In this document: positions 8,734-14,953 of the stretch, in pieces
Numbering within the stretch: the stretch's first letter is position 1
Layout: every line of letters begins with the position of its first letter
Source: JAQGMV01 sp035525455
GTDB lineage: Bacteria; Pseudomonadota; Gammaproteobacteria; Burkholderiales; SG8-41
Length of the DNA: 27,098 nucleotides
Assembly: GCA_035525455.1 (NCBI GenBank)
Contig: DATLEF010000011.1
Location: 1-27,098 of the forward strand
Direction: 5' to 3'
Made by a program: the position numbers and the translations under genes
Notes under the pieces: model-generated
Databases searched by the model: none
What the model was told of the DNA's origin: nothing
The model's input: only the letters and a program-made list of their open reading frames with translations

Positions 8734-9807
8734 ATGCAATTTAAGACCGACGATTTACGAATCAGGGAGATCAAGGAGCTGGTGCCGCCGTCCCACGTGC
8801 TCCGGGAATTCGGCATCACTGAAAAGGCGGCGAAGACGGTTGTCGAGACCCGTCAGGAGATTCATCGCGTACTCCACGGCGCGGACGACCGGGTCGTGGT
8901 GATCATGGGCCCGTGCTCGATCCATGACGTGAAAGCGGCGAAGGAATACGCGCTCAAGCTCGCTGACGCGAGACAGAAGCTCGGGCGCGAGCTCCTCATC
9001 GTGATGCGCGTGTACTTCGAGAAACCGCGCACGACAGTCGGCTGGAAAGGTCTCATCAACGATCCCAACCTCGACGGCAGCTTCAACATCAACGAGGGCC
9101 TGCGCGTTGCGCGCCGCCTTCTGCTCGATCTGAACGAGAGCGGCGTGCCGGTGGGCTGTGAGTTCCTCGATATGATCACGCCGCAGTACATCGCCGATCT
9201 CGTGGCATGGGGGGCGATCGGCGCGCGCACGACGGAGAGCCAGGTTCATCGCGAGCTCGCCTCGGGGCTGTCGTGCCCGGTGGGTTTCAAAAACGGCACC
9301 GACGGCAACATCAAGATTGCAGTCGATGCGATACGCGCCGCGCAGGCGCCACACCATTTCCTCTCGGTGACAAAAGGCGGTCACTCGGCAATCGTGTCGA
9401 CCGCAGGTAACGAGGATTGCCACATCATATTGCGCGGCGGCAAACAGCCGAACTACGACGCAGCCAACGTCGAGGCTGCAGCGAAGGGGCTTGCCGAAGC
9501 AGGTATGTCCGCGCGGCTCATGATCGATTTCAGCCACGGCAACAGCAGCAAGAACCCGCAGAAACAGGTCGACGTCGGTCACGACGTAGCGGCGCAGGTT
9601 GCAGCAGGCGACAAACGCATCTTCGGCATCATGCTGGAAAGCCATCTCAAAGGCGGGCGTCAGGACCTCATACCGGGAAAAGCCCTGCAGTATGGCGTTA
9701 GCATCACCGACGGCTGCATCAGCTGGGACGAAAGCCGCGCGCTGCTCGACGAGCTTGCCGAGGCCGTGCGCCAACGTCGCGTGAAGGCGGAAGCGGAAGC
9801 GGAATAA
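8734..9807 (+). CDS. aroG: 3-deoxy-7-phosphoheptulonate (DAHP) synthase, class I
   Basis: This enzyme condenses phosphoenolpyruvate with erythrose 4-phosphate, the first step of the shikimate pathway. The 357-residue length fits the AroF/AroG/AroH family. Visible family signatures are GPCSIHD with metal ligand C61, MRVYFEKPRTTVGWKGLI, the FKNGTDG segment, DFSHGNSSKNP with a metal His, FGIMLESHLKGGRQ with a metal Glu, and SITDGCISW with a metal Asp. The N-terminal extension DDLRIREIKELVPPSHV, which in this family carries feedback control by an aromatic amino acid, is present. Which amino acid inhibits it cannot be read with confidence; the symbol aroG is therefore a best guess among paralogues. 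GGAAG at 8723-8727 is the ribosome-binding site. It has its own promoter and is followed after 76 bases by a separate gene. Confidence 0.93.
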   Translation: MQFKTDDLRIREIKELVPPSHVLREFGITEKAAKTVVETRQEIHRVLHGADDRVVVIMGPCSIHDVKAAKEYALKLADARQKLGRELLIVMRVYFEKPRTTVGWKGLINDPNLDGSFNINEGLRVARRLLLDLNESGVPVGCEFLDMITPQYIADLVAWGAIGARTTESQVHRELASGLSCPVGFKNGTDGNIKIAVDAIRAAQAPHHFLSVTKGGHSAIVSTAGNEDCHIILRGGKQPNYDAANVEAAAKGLAEAGMSARLMIDFSHGNSSKNPQKQVDVGHDVAAQVAAGDKRIFGIMLESHLKGGRQDLIPGKALQYGVSITDGCISWDESRALLDELAEAVRQRRVKAEAEAE

Positions 9808-9883
9808 AGTAAACGCAGCCGGCGGTTGCGGGGCCGGATGCGCTGGTACACTACGATAGCGGATCGTCCATAAGGATCGCACC

Positions 9884-10426
9884 GTGGTGCAAATCGACGA
9901 GAAGTTTCCGGCAGATGAACACCAGCTGCGCCGTTTCGAGCGGGTTGCCGATAATGCCGCCGTCGCCGAGGAGCTCGCGACGCTGCTCGGCAGGGCGCCT
10001 CTCTTCGCCGAATTCAGCCGCGACGACATCAACGCGCTCGCCGAGTACATGGGCGTCTATCGCTCCGATGCCAACGAGACCATCATTCGCGAAGGCGATC
10101 TCGGAGACTATCTGCTGCTCATCATCCGCGGCGAAGTCGACATACTCAAAACGGGTTTTGCGCTCGAGCAGCAGCACATGACCACGGTCGGCGCCGGGAC
10201 CACCATCGGTGAAATGTCGATGATCGACGGCGAGCCGCGGTTTGCGACGTGCCGCACGACGCAGGTGACCACGTTCAGCGTGCTCACCCGCGAGAACATG
10301 GCCAAAATGACGCTCGAGCGGCCTCAACTCGGCGCAAAAATTCTCGTCAAGCTCGTGACCATGCTGTCCGCGCGTCTGCGTCAGACGAGCGCAAAGCTCA
10401 TGCGCTATATGGAAGGCATGGCTTAG
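9884..10426 (+). CDS. Cyclic nucleotide-binding domain protein
   Basis: This 180-residue cytoplasmic protein has one cyclic nucleotide-binding (CNB/CAP-type) domain at about residues 35-150. The phosphate-binding cassette is visible as IGEMSMIDGEPRFATCRT, with G109, E110 and R119, the arginine that usually contacts the cyclic phosphate. No helix-turn-helix follows; the last 40 residues form a single predicted helix (LVKLVTMLSARLRQTSAKLMRYMEG). It is therefore a regulator acting through protein contacts rather than a CRP-type transcription factor. Start is GTG at 9884 with AAGGA at 9873-9877. The gene converges with the cobalamin adenosyltransferase, 14 bases apart. A class III cyclase domain is encoded 8 kb away at 18548-20335, so a functional link through cAMP or cGMP is possible but only a conjecture. 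Confidence 0.88.
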   Translation: MVQIDEKFPADEHQLRRFERVADNAAVAEELATLLGRAPLFAEFSRDDINALAEYMGVYRSDANETIIREGDLGDYLLLIIRGEVDILKTGFALEQQHMTTVGAGTTIGEMSMIDGEPRFATCRTTQVTTFSVLTRENMAKMTLERPQLGAKILVKLVTMLSARLRQTSAKLMRYMEGMA

Positions 10427-10440
10427 GAACTCTCAGGCTG

Positions 10441-10998
10441 TCACGCTTTTCGATTCTTCCCCTGCTCCCACAGCACATCGCTGCCGCCGGCGTGCCGGTT
10501 GAGCGCGCGCGCGAGCACGAAAAACAGGTCGGAGAGCCGATTGAAATATTGAATCAGCACCGGCGGCACGGCCTCGACGTGCGAGAGGGCGACGAGCGCG
10601 CGCTCGGCGCGGCGGCATACCGAGCGCGCGACGTGGGCTGCTGCGGCCGCGCGCGAGCCGCCGGGCAAAATAAAATCGGTCAGCGCCGGTAACGCCGCGT
10701 TGAGCGCGTCGAGCTCGCGCTCGAGCCGCGCGACATGGGCTGCGCTGACGAGAGTATGGCCCGGGATACTCAGCTCGCCGCCCGCATCGAAGAGATCGTG
10801 CTGGACCGCGATCATGCTCACGCGCAGCGCTTCCGGAAGCTCTTCGGCCAGCAGCAGGCCCAGCACCGAATTGAGCTCGTCCACTTCGCCGATCGCGGTG
10901 ATTCGCGGCGTGTCTTTCAGGACTCGCGAGCCGTCGGCAAGCCCGGTGGTGCCCTCATCGCCGGTGCGTGTATAGATTTTTGTCAGGCGTTTGCTCAT
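10441..10998 (-). CDS. Corrinoid (cob(I)alamin) ATP adenosyltransferase, PduO type
   Basis: This 185-residue enzyme transfers the adenosyl group of ATP to cob(I)alamin, giving coenzyme B12. The PduO/MMAB family signatures are visible: the N-terminal ATP loop YTRTGDEGTTGLADGSRV at residues 9-26 and the C-terminal FNRLSDLFFVLARALNR. It resembles the MMAB form associated with methylmalonyl-CoA mutase or salvage rather than CobA. The ATG overlaps the stop of the SulP gene as TAATG, so the two are translationally coupled, although no metabolic link between an anion transporter and B12 activation is obvious. It ends 14 bases from the convergent CNB gene. Confidence 0.93.
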   Translation of the reverse strand: MSKRLTKIYTRTGDEGTTGLADGSRVLKDTPRITAIGEVDELNSVLGLLLAEELPEALRVSMIAVQHDLFDAGGELSIPGHTLVSAAHVARLERELDALNAALPALTDFILPGGSRAAAAAHVARSVCRRAERALVALSHVEAVPPVLIQYFNRLSDLFFVLARALNRHAGGSDVLWEQGKNRKA

Positions 10999-12833
10999 TA
11001 TCGGCCCGAGGCTGCGGCGGCAGGCTGTACCGGCTCACGCGGCTCTCCGCTGGGCAATGCCGCCTTGCATTCGGTGAAGATCTGTCCGCCGCACTTGCGG
11101 CATATCTCGCTGTCGAGCTTCGGGTATATGAATCCGACGGCCCGCGAGCGCGCAGGAAAAATATTCTCGTTGCCGATGTCCTCGAGGTAGCCGCCGCGGG
11201 CGAGGAGCTTCATCACTTCATCGTTCACACGATAGAGGTACAGCCCGCCGCCGAGGCGTCTGCGCCGCTTTGCTTCGAGCGCGAGCATCTCCGCGCCGGC
11301 GATGTCGATGAAGTTGATCCCCGTGGCATCGATCAGCACGTGCTTCTGCGTGGGATTTGCCGCATCGACGTTTTGCAGGACGCCCTGCACGTGATCGACC
11401 GCCCCGAAAAATATTGAGCCGTTGATGCGCACGATTTTAATTTGCGGGCAGTCCGGGAGCCCGCTCGCAGTCGTGAAAAGATAGCTGTGCTCGCCGGGAT
11501 CGGGCTTCACATCCACGATGCGAGGCCGGGACGTGCGCATGAGGTACAGCATGAGCGAGAGCAGCACGCCGATATAAATGGCGAACTCGAGCTGGGCCGT
11601 GAGCGTTGCAATGAGGGTGACCGCAAGCACGGCCGCCTCTGAACGGCTGGTTCGGATGATCGTGCGCACGGCTTTGAAATCGATGAGACCCCACGCGATC
11701 AGGAACAGGATGGCCGCCATGGCGGGTATCGGCAGGTAACGCGCGAGGGGTGCGACGACGAGCAGGATGAGCATCAGCGCGAGGGCCGCGAAAATCGACG
11801 CGAGCGGCGTTTTGGCTCCGGCTTCGTAGTTCAGTCCGCTGCGGTTGAACGAGCCGCTCGATGCATACGCCGAGAAAAAGCTGCCGAAAATGTTCGAAAG
11901 GCCCTGGCCGATGAATTCCTGGTTGCCGTCGATGCGCTGTTCAGACCGGAGTGCGATCGCACGCCCGATCGATACGGCTTCGGTGAGCCCGAGCATCGTT
12001 ATGGCGACTGCGATCGACGCTGTTTTTCGCAGCGCTTCGAGCGAAAAAGGCGGCGTCGAAGGTTGCGGCAACGCCGCGGGTAAAGCCGTGACGGTGGGAA
12101 TGCCGTGCGCGCCGAGCAGCCCGGGTATCGCGTCGAGTCCGAGCGCGAAGAGGCTCCCCCCGATCATGGCCGCGATCATGAACGGAAATTGCGCATAGCG
12201 GCGGCGCACGACGACGGCGACAAGCAGCGTGACGAGGCCCACGCATGTGACGTACAGGTTTGCGGTGGTGAGCCGACTGAGGAATGCATAAACGGACTCG
12301 GCGAACGACATGCCGCGCTCCATCGGGATGCCGAAGAAATGCTGCAGCTGGCTCGCGATGATGAGCAGCCCCGCACCCGCGGTGAACCCGACGACAACGG
12401 TGTGCGAAATGAAATTCACGAGCACGCCGAGACGCGCGATGCCCATTCCCAGCTGGAAGACGCCGGTCAGGAATGTCGCGAGCAGCACGAGCTCGACATA
12501 CGCCTGCGTGCCGGGCTCCGCGAGCGTGCTCATCGTCGAATAGATCACGATCGAAATCGCCGTCGTCGGACCGGAAACCAGATGCCAGCTCGATCCGAAA
12601 AGCGCCGCCACGATCGCGGGCACGATCGCCGCGTACAGCCCGTACTCGGGCGGCATCCCCGCGATCGTTGCGAAGGCGACGCCCTGCGGCAGCACGACGA
12701 CAGCCCCGATCGCGCCTGCCACCGCGTCTGCGCGCAGCGTCACGCGATTGACGCGCGGCCACCAGCTCAGGAATGGAAGCAGGTGCGCGAGTCGCGGCGG
12801 AATGTGCGCCTGTATCGAGGCGAGAATGCTCAC
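10998..12833 (-). CDS. SulP family anion transporter with STAS domain and cysteine-rich tail
   Basis: This 611-residue inner-membrane protein is a SulP/SLC26 transporter. The membrane domain spans about residues 30-420, with the characteristic LPQGVAFATIAGMPPEYGLYAAIVPAI and GSFNRSGLNYEAGAKTPLASIF segments. A cytoplasmic STAS domain follows at about 440-550 (VLIDATGINFIDIAGAEML), lacking the phosphorylatable serine of anti-sigma antagonists. After the STAS domain is an unusual tail with CRKC and a third cysteine (C578, C581, C589), possibly a metal or redox site. Substrate could be sulfate, bicarbonate or a dicarboxylate; nothing in the sequence decides. The start is a GTG at 12833 without a good Shine-Dalgarno. 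It is divergent from a cytochrome c gene across 127 bases and coupled to the downstream adenosyltransferase. Confidence 0.9.
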   Translation of the reverse strand: MSILASIQAHIPPRLAHLLPFLSWWPRVNRVTLRADAVAGAIGAVVVLPQGVAFATIAGMPPEYGLYAAIVPAIVAALFGSSWHLVSGPTTAISIVIYSTMSTLAEPGTQAYVELVLLATFLTGVFQLGMGIARLGVLVNFISHTVVVGFTAGAGLLIIASQLQHFFGIPMERGMSFAESVYAFLSRLTTANLYVTCVGLVTLLVAVVVRRRYAQFPFMIAAMIGGSLFALGLDAIPGLLGAHGIPTVTALPAALPQPSTPPFSLEALRKTASIAVAITMLGLTEAVSIGRAIALRSEQRIDGNQEFIGQGLSNIFGSFFSAYASSGSFNRSGLNYEAGAKTPLASIFAALALMLILLVVAPLARYLPIPAMAAILFLIAWGLIDFKAVRTIIRTSRSEAAVLAVTLIATLTAQLEFAIYIGVLLSLMLYLMRTSRPRIVDVKPDPGEHSYLFTTASGLPDCPQIKIVRINGSIFFGAVDHVQGVLQNVDAANPTQKHVLIDATGINFIDIAGAEMLALEAKRRRRLGGGLYLYRVNDEVMKLLARGGYLEDIGNENIFPARSRAVGFIYPKLDSEICRKCGGQIFTECKAALPSGEPREPVQPAAAASGR

Positions 12834-12906
12834 GTGTAAGGATGCGGGGTGGTTGGTCGATTATGGGCGATGGCGCCGGGCGCAGCAACGCGCACGCCTT
12901 TTTCGG

Positions 12907-12912
12907 TATAAT
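12907..12912 (+). promoter_or_regulatory. -10 box (TATAAT) upstream of the cytochrome c pair
   Basis: A perfect TATAAT preceded by GG lies 48 bases before the ATG at 12961. No TTGACA-like -35 is at standard spacing. The perfect dyad at 12931-12945 lies just downstream, where a repressor or an mRNA structure would act. The 127-base gap also has to carry the divergent SulP promoter, for which I see no clear boxes. Confidence 0.45.
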
Positions 12913-12930
12913 CGCGCGTCGTGTTTCACC

Positions 12931-12945
12931 TGCGCAATTTGCGCA
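12931..12945. promoter_or_regulatory. Perfect inverted repeat TGCGCAA-T-TTGCGCA in the cytochrome c leader
   Basis: Seven-base arms with one central base form a near-continuous dyad, 19 bases downstream of the TATAAT and 15 bases before the start codon. Geometry fits a dimeric regulator binding near the transcription start. A hairpin in the leader RNA would be tight because the loop is too small unless the inner pairs open. No known operator consensus is recognised. Confidence 0.45.
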
Positions 12946-12960
12946 CGCCGCAGGAATTCA

Positions 12961-13356
12961 ATGGCAGACATGAAAACCTCTATTTTTCCCGGCAGCGTAC
13001 GCGCGGCTCTCGTCGCTGGTCTCGTCGCTGGTCTCGTCACTGGTCTCGAATCTGGCGCTGCGTCGCCCGTTGCGGCTCAGGGACAACCCAGCGCCGAAGC
13101 AGGGCGTATCAAGAGCTCGATGTGTGCGGGCTGTCATAACATTCCCGGGTACAAGACCGCCTTCCCGTCGGTGTACAGCGTGCCGAAACTCGATGGGCAG
13201 CACGCAACGTACATCATCAGCGCGCTGCGCGCCTACAAGTCGGGCGAGCGTCAGCATCCTTCGATGCGGGCGATTGCCGCAAGTCTCACCGACCAGGACA
13301 TGGCCGATCTCGCTGCGTTTTATTCGAGCAGTCCGGCGAAGTCCGCTTCACGCTAG
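12961..13356 (+). CDS. Secreted class I cytochrome c, monohaem
   Basis: This 131-residue periplasmic cytochrome c carries an N-terminal signal peptide ending near PVAAQ and one haem-binding motif, MCAGCHNIPG. A methionine in HPSMRAIAASL is the probable sixth ligand, followed by the helix DQDMADLAAFY typical of cytochrome c4/c553-like domains. The start at 12961 is supported by AGGA at 12952-12955; the open frame extends far upstream, but that part is not plausible protein. The hydrophobic core of the signal peptide is built from a 12-base tandem repeat (see the repeat at 13009). It is 15 bases from a second cytochrome c, so the two form an operon. The redox partner is not evident. Confidence 0.9.
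   Translation: MADMKTSIFPGSVRAALVAGLVAGLVTGLESGAASPVAAQGQPSAEAGRIKSSMCAGCHNIPGYKTAFPSVYSVPKLDGQHATYIISALRAYKSGERQHPSMRAIAASLTDQDMADLAAFYSSSPAKSASR
13009..13055 (+). repeat. 12-base tandem repeat inside the cytochrome c signal peptide
   Basis: The unit CTCGTCGCTGGT occurs at 13009-13020 and 13021-13032, with a one-base variant at 13033-13044 and a degenerate fourth copy following. It encodes LVAG repeats in the hydrophobic core. Being in frame, copy-number change would lengthen or shorten the signal peptide by four residues without breaking the gene. Confidence 0.85.
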
Positions 13357-13371
13357 CGAAGGAAGAGAACG

Positions 13372-13710
13372 ATGAAAAACCGGCTGCTCGCTATCATTGC
13401 GTGCTGTCTTTTCGCGGCCGGCGCGGCACAAGCCGGCAATCCCGAAGCCGGCAAAGAGAAGTCCCGCACGTGCGCCGCGTGTCACGGCCCCGAGGGCAAC
13501 AGCGCGACCGGAGATTTTCCGCGACTCGCGGGTCAGCATTACGACTATCTCGTCAAAACGATGCGCGACTACAAGGTCGGTAAACGCAAGAACGCCATCA
13601 TGGCGCCGCAGGTTGCGAACCTGAGTCAGCGCGACATGGAGGATCTTGCCGCCTACTTTTCGCATCAGCAGGGCCTTGTCACCCGCAAGAATTCCTATTT
13701 CGTGCATTAA
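13372..13710 (+). CDS. Secreted class I cytochrome c (c553-like), monohaem
   Basis: This 112-residue protein has a signal peptide (KNRLLAIIACCLFAAGAAQA, cleaved before GNPEAG), one haem-binding motif CAACHG, the common 'GNSATGDFPRLAGQ' loop and a candidate axial methionine in AIMAPQVANLS. A C-terminal helix, QRDMEDLAAYF, follows. The pattern matches single-domain cytochromes c553/c4 that carry electrons to terminal oxidases in the periplasm. A good Shine-Dalgarno, GGAAGAGA, lies in the 15-base gap after the first cytochrome, so the two are co-transcribed. The domain resembles its neighbour (both have GQH/Q, a DY/AYK helix, SLT/NLS and a DMxDLAA helix), suggesting an old tandem duplication or a split diheme c4. 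Confidence 0.92.
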   Translation: MKNRLLAIIACCLFAAGAAQAGNPEAGKEKSRTCAACHGPEGNSATGDFPRLAGQHYDYLVKTMRDYKVGKRKNAIMAPQVANLSQRDMEDLAAYFSHQQGLVTRKNSYFVH

Positions 13711-13711
13711 A

Positions 13712-13730
13712 AACGCGTCGCAGCGGCGTT
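13712..13730. terminator. Possible bidirectional terminator between cytochrome c and DUF1841
   Basis: AACGC at 13712-13716 and GCGTT at 13726-13730 form a short stem with a 9-base loop. T-rich sequence follows on the plus strand (ATTTATTT) and TTT on the minus strand, in the 22-base gap between two convergent genes. The stem is short, so this is tentative. Confidence 0.35.
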
Positions 13731-13732
13731 AT

Positions 13733-14173
13733 TTATTTCGCGCGCGGCGCGGCTTTGCGGTCCACGCATTCGAGATAGAAGGCTTCATCCGGCGCAGTGC
13801 CGGTGCGCTGAGCCCGCCATAGCGTTTCTCCCAGACACTCGATCACCTCGTGCAGCGCGTCGTGCTGCGATCCCGACTTCTTCAGCAGCGTGTCATAACG
13901 CTCGCGCAGCCCCGGCGGTTGATCGATCGAGAGCTGCTCTTCGACCGCAAGGTGAAGAGAGAGGTGCAGGAACGGATTCAGCTGTCCATCGTCCGGCGAG
14001 AAATCGCGGTCGAGATTGCGCTCGTCCTGCTCGAGCAGCGCGTGGTATTCGGGGTGCAGCAGGATCACGCTGAGCGCGGTCTGTTCGAGACCCGCGAGCG
14101 GCTCGCGGCGGCGGTATTTACTCCACGCATCGAAAAAGAAGCGGCGTGCCTCGCCGCGGGAGGGGTTGAACAT
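13733..14173 (-). CDS. DUF1841 family protein
   Basis: This 146-residue soluble protein has the features of DUF1841: the N-terminal MFNPSRGEARRFFFDAWSKYR, the central 'ILLHPEYHALLEQDE', the 'NPFLHLSLHLAVEEQLSIDQPPG' block rich in histidine and acidic residues, and the 'HDALHEVIECLGETLWRAQR' helix. The family is widespread in betaproteobacteria and usually sits next to nth, as here (30 bases from the nth stop, same strand). The conserved His/Glu pattern in helices suggests a metal-binding helical bundle, but no activity is established. No signal peptide or membrane segment is present. Confidence 0.88.
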   Translation of the reverse strand: MFNPSRGEARRFFFDAWSKYRRREPLAGLEQTALSVILLHPEYHALLEQDERNLDRDFSPDDGQLNPFLHLSLHLAVEEQLSIDQPPGLRERYDTLLKKSGSQHDALHEVIECLGETLWRAQRTGTAPDEAFYLECVDRKAAPRAK

Positions 14174-14175
14174 GG

Positions 14176-14214
14176 GTGAGCCGTAAGCGGTAAGCCGTCA
14201 GCCTCACGGCTCAC
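14176..14214. repeat. Inverted repeat and short direct repeats between nth and DUF1841
   Basis: GTGAGCCGT at 14176-14184 is the exact reverse complement of ACGGCTCAC at 14206-14214. The bases between hold further near-copies (AAGCGGTAAGCCGT), so the 39 bases read as degenerate heptamers of the GTAAGCC/GTGAGCC type. The right arm overlaps the nth stop codon. No T tract follows, so a factor-independent terminator is unlikely. Confidence 0.6.
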
Positions 14215-14866
14215 GGGTCTTGTCCCTGTACTCGCACAAATCGCGAATGATGCACGCAGGGCATTTCGGTTTGCGGGCAACGCAGACGTAGCGCCCATGC
14301 AGGATCAGCCAGTGATGCGCGTACTGCCTGAATTCCTCCGGCACGAATTTCAGCAGACGCTGCTCGACTTCCAGCGCGTCTTTACCCGGCGCGATATTGG
14401 TTCGGTTTGATACGCGGAAAATATGCGTGTCGACCGCGATCGTAGGCTGGCCGAACGCGACGTTGAGCACCACGTTCGCGGTCTTGCGCCCGACACCTGG
14501 CAGGGCCTCCAGCGCTTCGCGCGTCTGCGGCACTTTTCCGGCATGGTCTTTCAGCAGTAGCCGGCACGTTTCGATGACATTTTTTGCCTTCGTGCGGTAG
14601 AGGCCGATGGTCTTGATGTAGCGGCTGAGACCCGCCTCGCCGAGTGCGAGGATCGCTGCAGGGGTATTTGCGGCCTTGAAGAGCTCCCGGGTCGCGAGAT
14701 TCACGCTTTTGTCGGTCGCCTGCGCGGAGAGCACGACCGCGACGAGCAGCTCGAAAGGCGTGCGGTACTCGAGCTCGGTTTTCGGGTTCGGGTTCGAGTC
14801 GCGCAGCCGGCGAAAAATCTCACGTCGCTTGGCCGGATTCACGCGGTGCAGTTTACATGCGGACAT
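14204..14866 (-). CDS. nth: Endonuclease III
   Basis: Nth is a bifunctional DNA glycosylase/AP lyase that removes oxidised pyrimidines in base excision repair. The 220-residue product shows all key features. The helix-hairpin-helix is LEALPGVGRKTANVVLN with nucleophile K128; the catalytic D146 is in VDTHIFRV; and the C-terminal [4Fe-4S] loop has the canonical spacing C195-x6-C202-x2-C205-x5-C211. The ATG at 14866 gives eight residues more than the E. coli protein; a GTG at 14842 would match its start. A much longer open frame upstream to 15145 would overlap the divergent TIR gene and is rejected. The gene lies 87 bases from the divergent TIR gene and upstream of DUF1841. Confidence 0.96.
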   Translation of the reverse strand: MSACKLHRVNPAKRREIFRRLRDSNPNPKTELEYRTPFELLVAVVLSAQATDKSVNLATRELFKAANTPAAILALGEAGLSRYIKTIGLYRTKAKNVIETCRLLLKDHAGKVPQTREALEALPGVGRKTANVVLNVAFGQPTIAVDTHIFRVSNRTNIAPGKDALEVEQRLLKFVPEEFRQYAHHWLILHGRYVCVARKPKCPACIIRDLCEYRDKTREP

Positions 14867-14911
14867 ACTGCGCGATTTTGGATCCCTCCAGTCCACAGGC
14901 TCGCGCCCAGC

Positions 14912-14920
14912 TGCTAGACT
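14912..14920 (+). promoter_or_regulatory. Possible extended -10 promoter (TGC-TAGACT) for the TIR locus
   Basis: In the 87-base gap between nth and the TIR gene, TGCTAGACT at 14912-14920 fits an extended -10 element, giving a leader of about 28 bases. The -35 position has no match to TTGACA, which extended -10 promoters can tolerate. A GGGGG run at 14945-14949 is the only ribosome-binding candidate, four bases before the ATG. Confidence 0.3.
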
Positions 14921-14953
14921 CACACTCTCGTTCGAAATGCACGTGGGGGCCCC

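Noticed and set aside
8755..10050. A 431-codon open frame on the minus strand
   Set aside because: It is antisense to the DAHP synthase gene, which has all its catalytic motifs; the minus-strand product has none.
12748..12960. Upstream extension of the first cytochrome c frame
   Set aside because: The added part overlaps the SulP gene, has no signal peptide, and the ATG at 12961 has its own ribosome-binding site.
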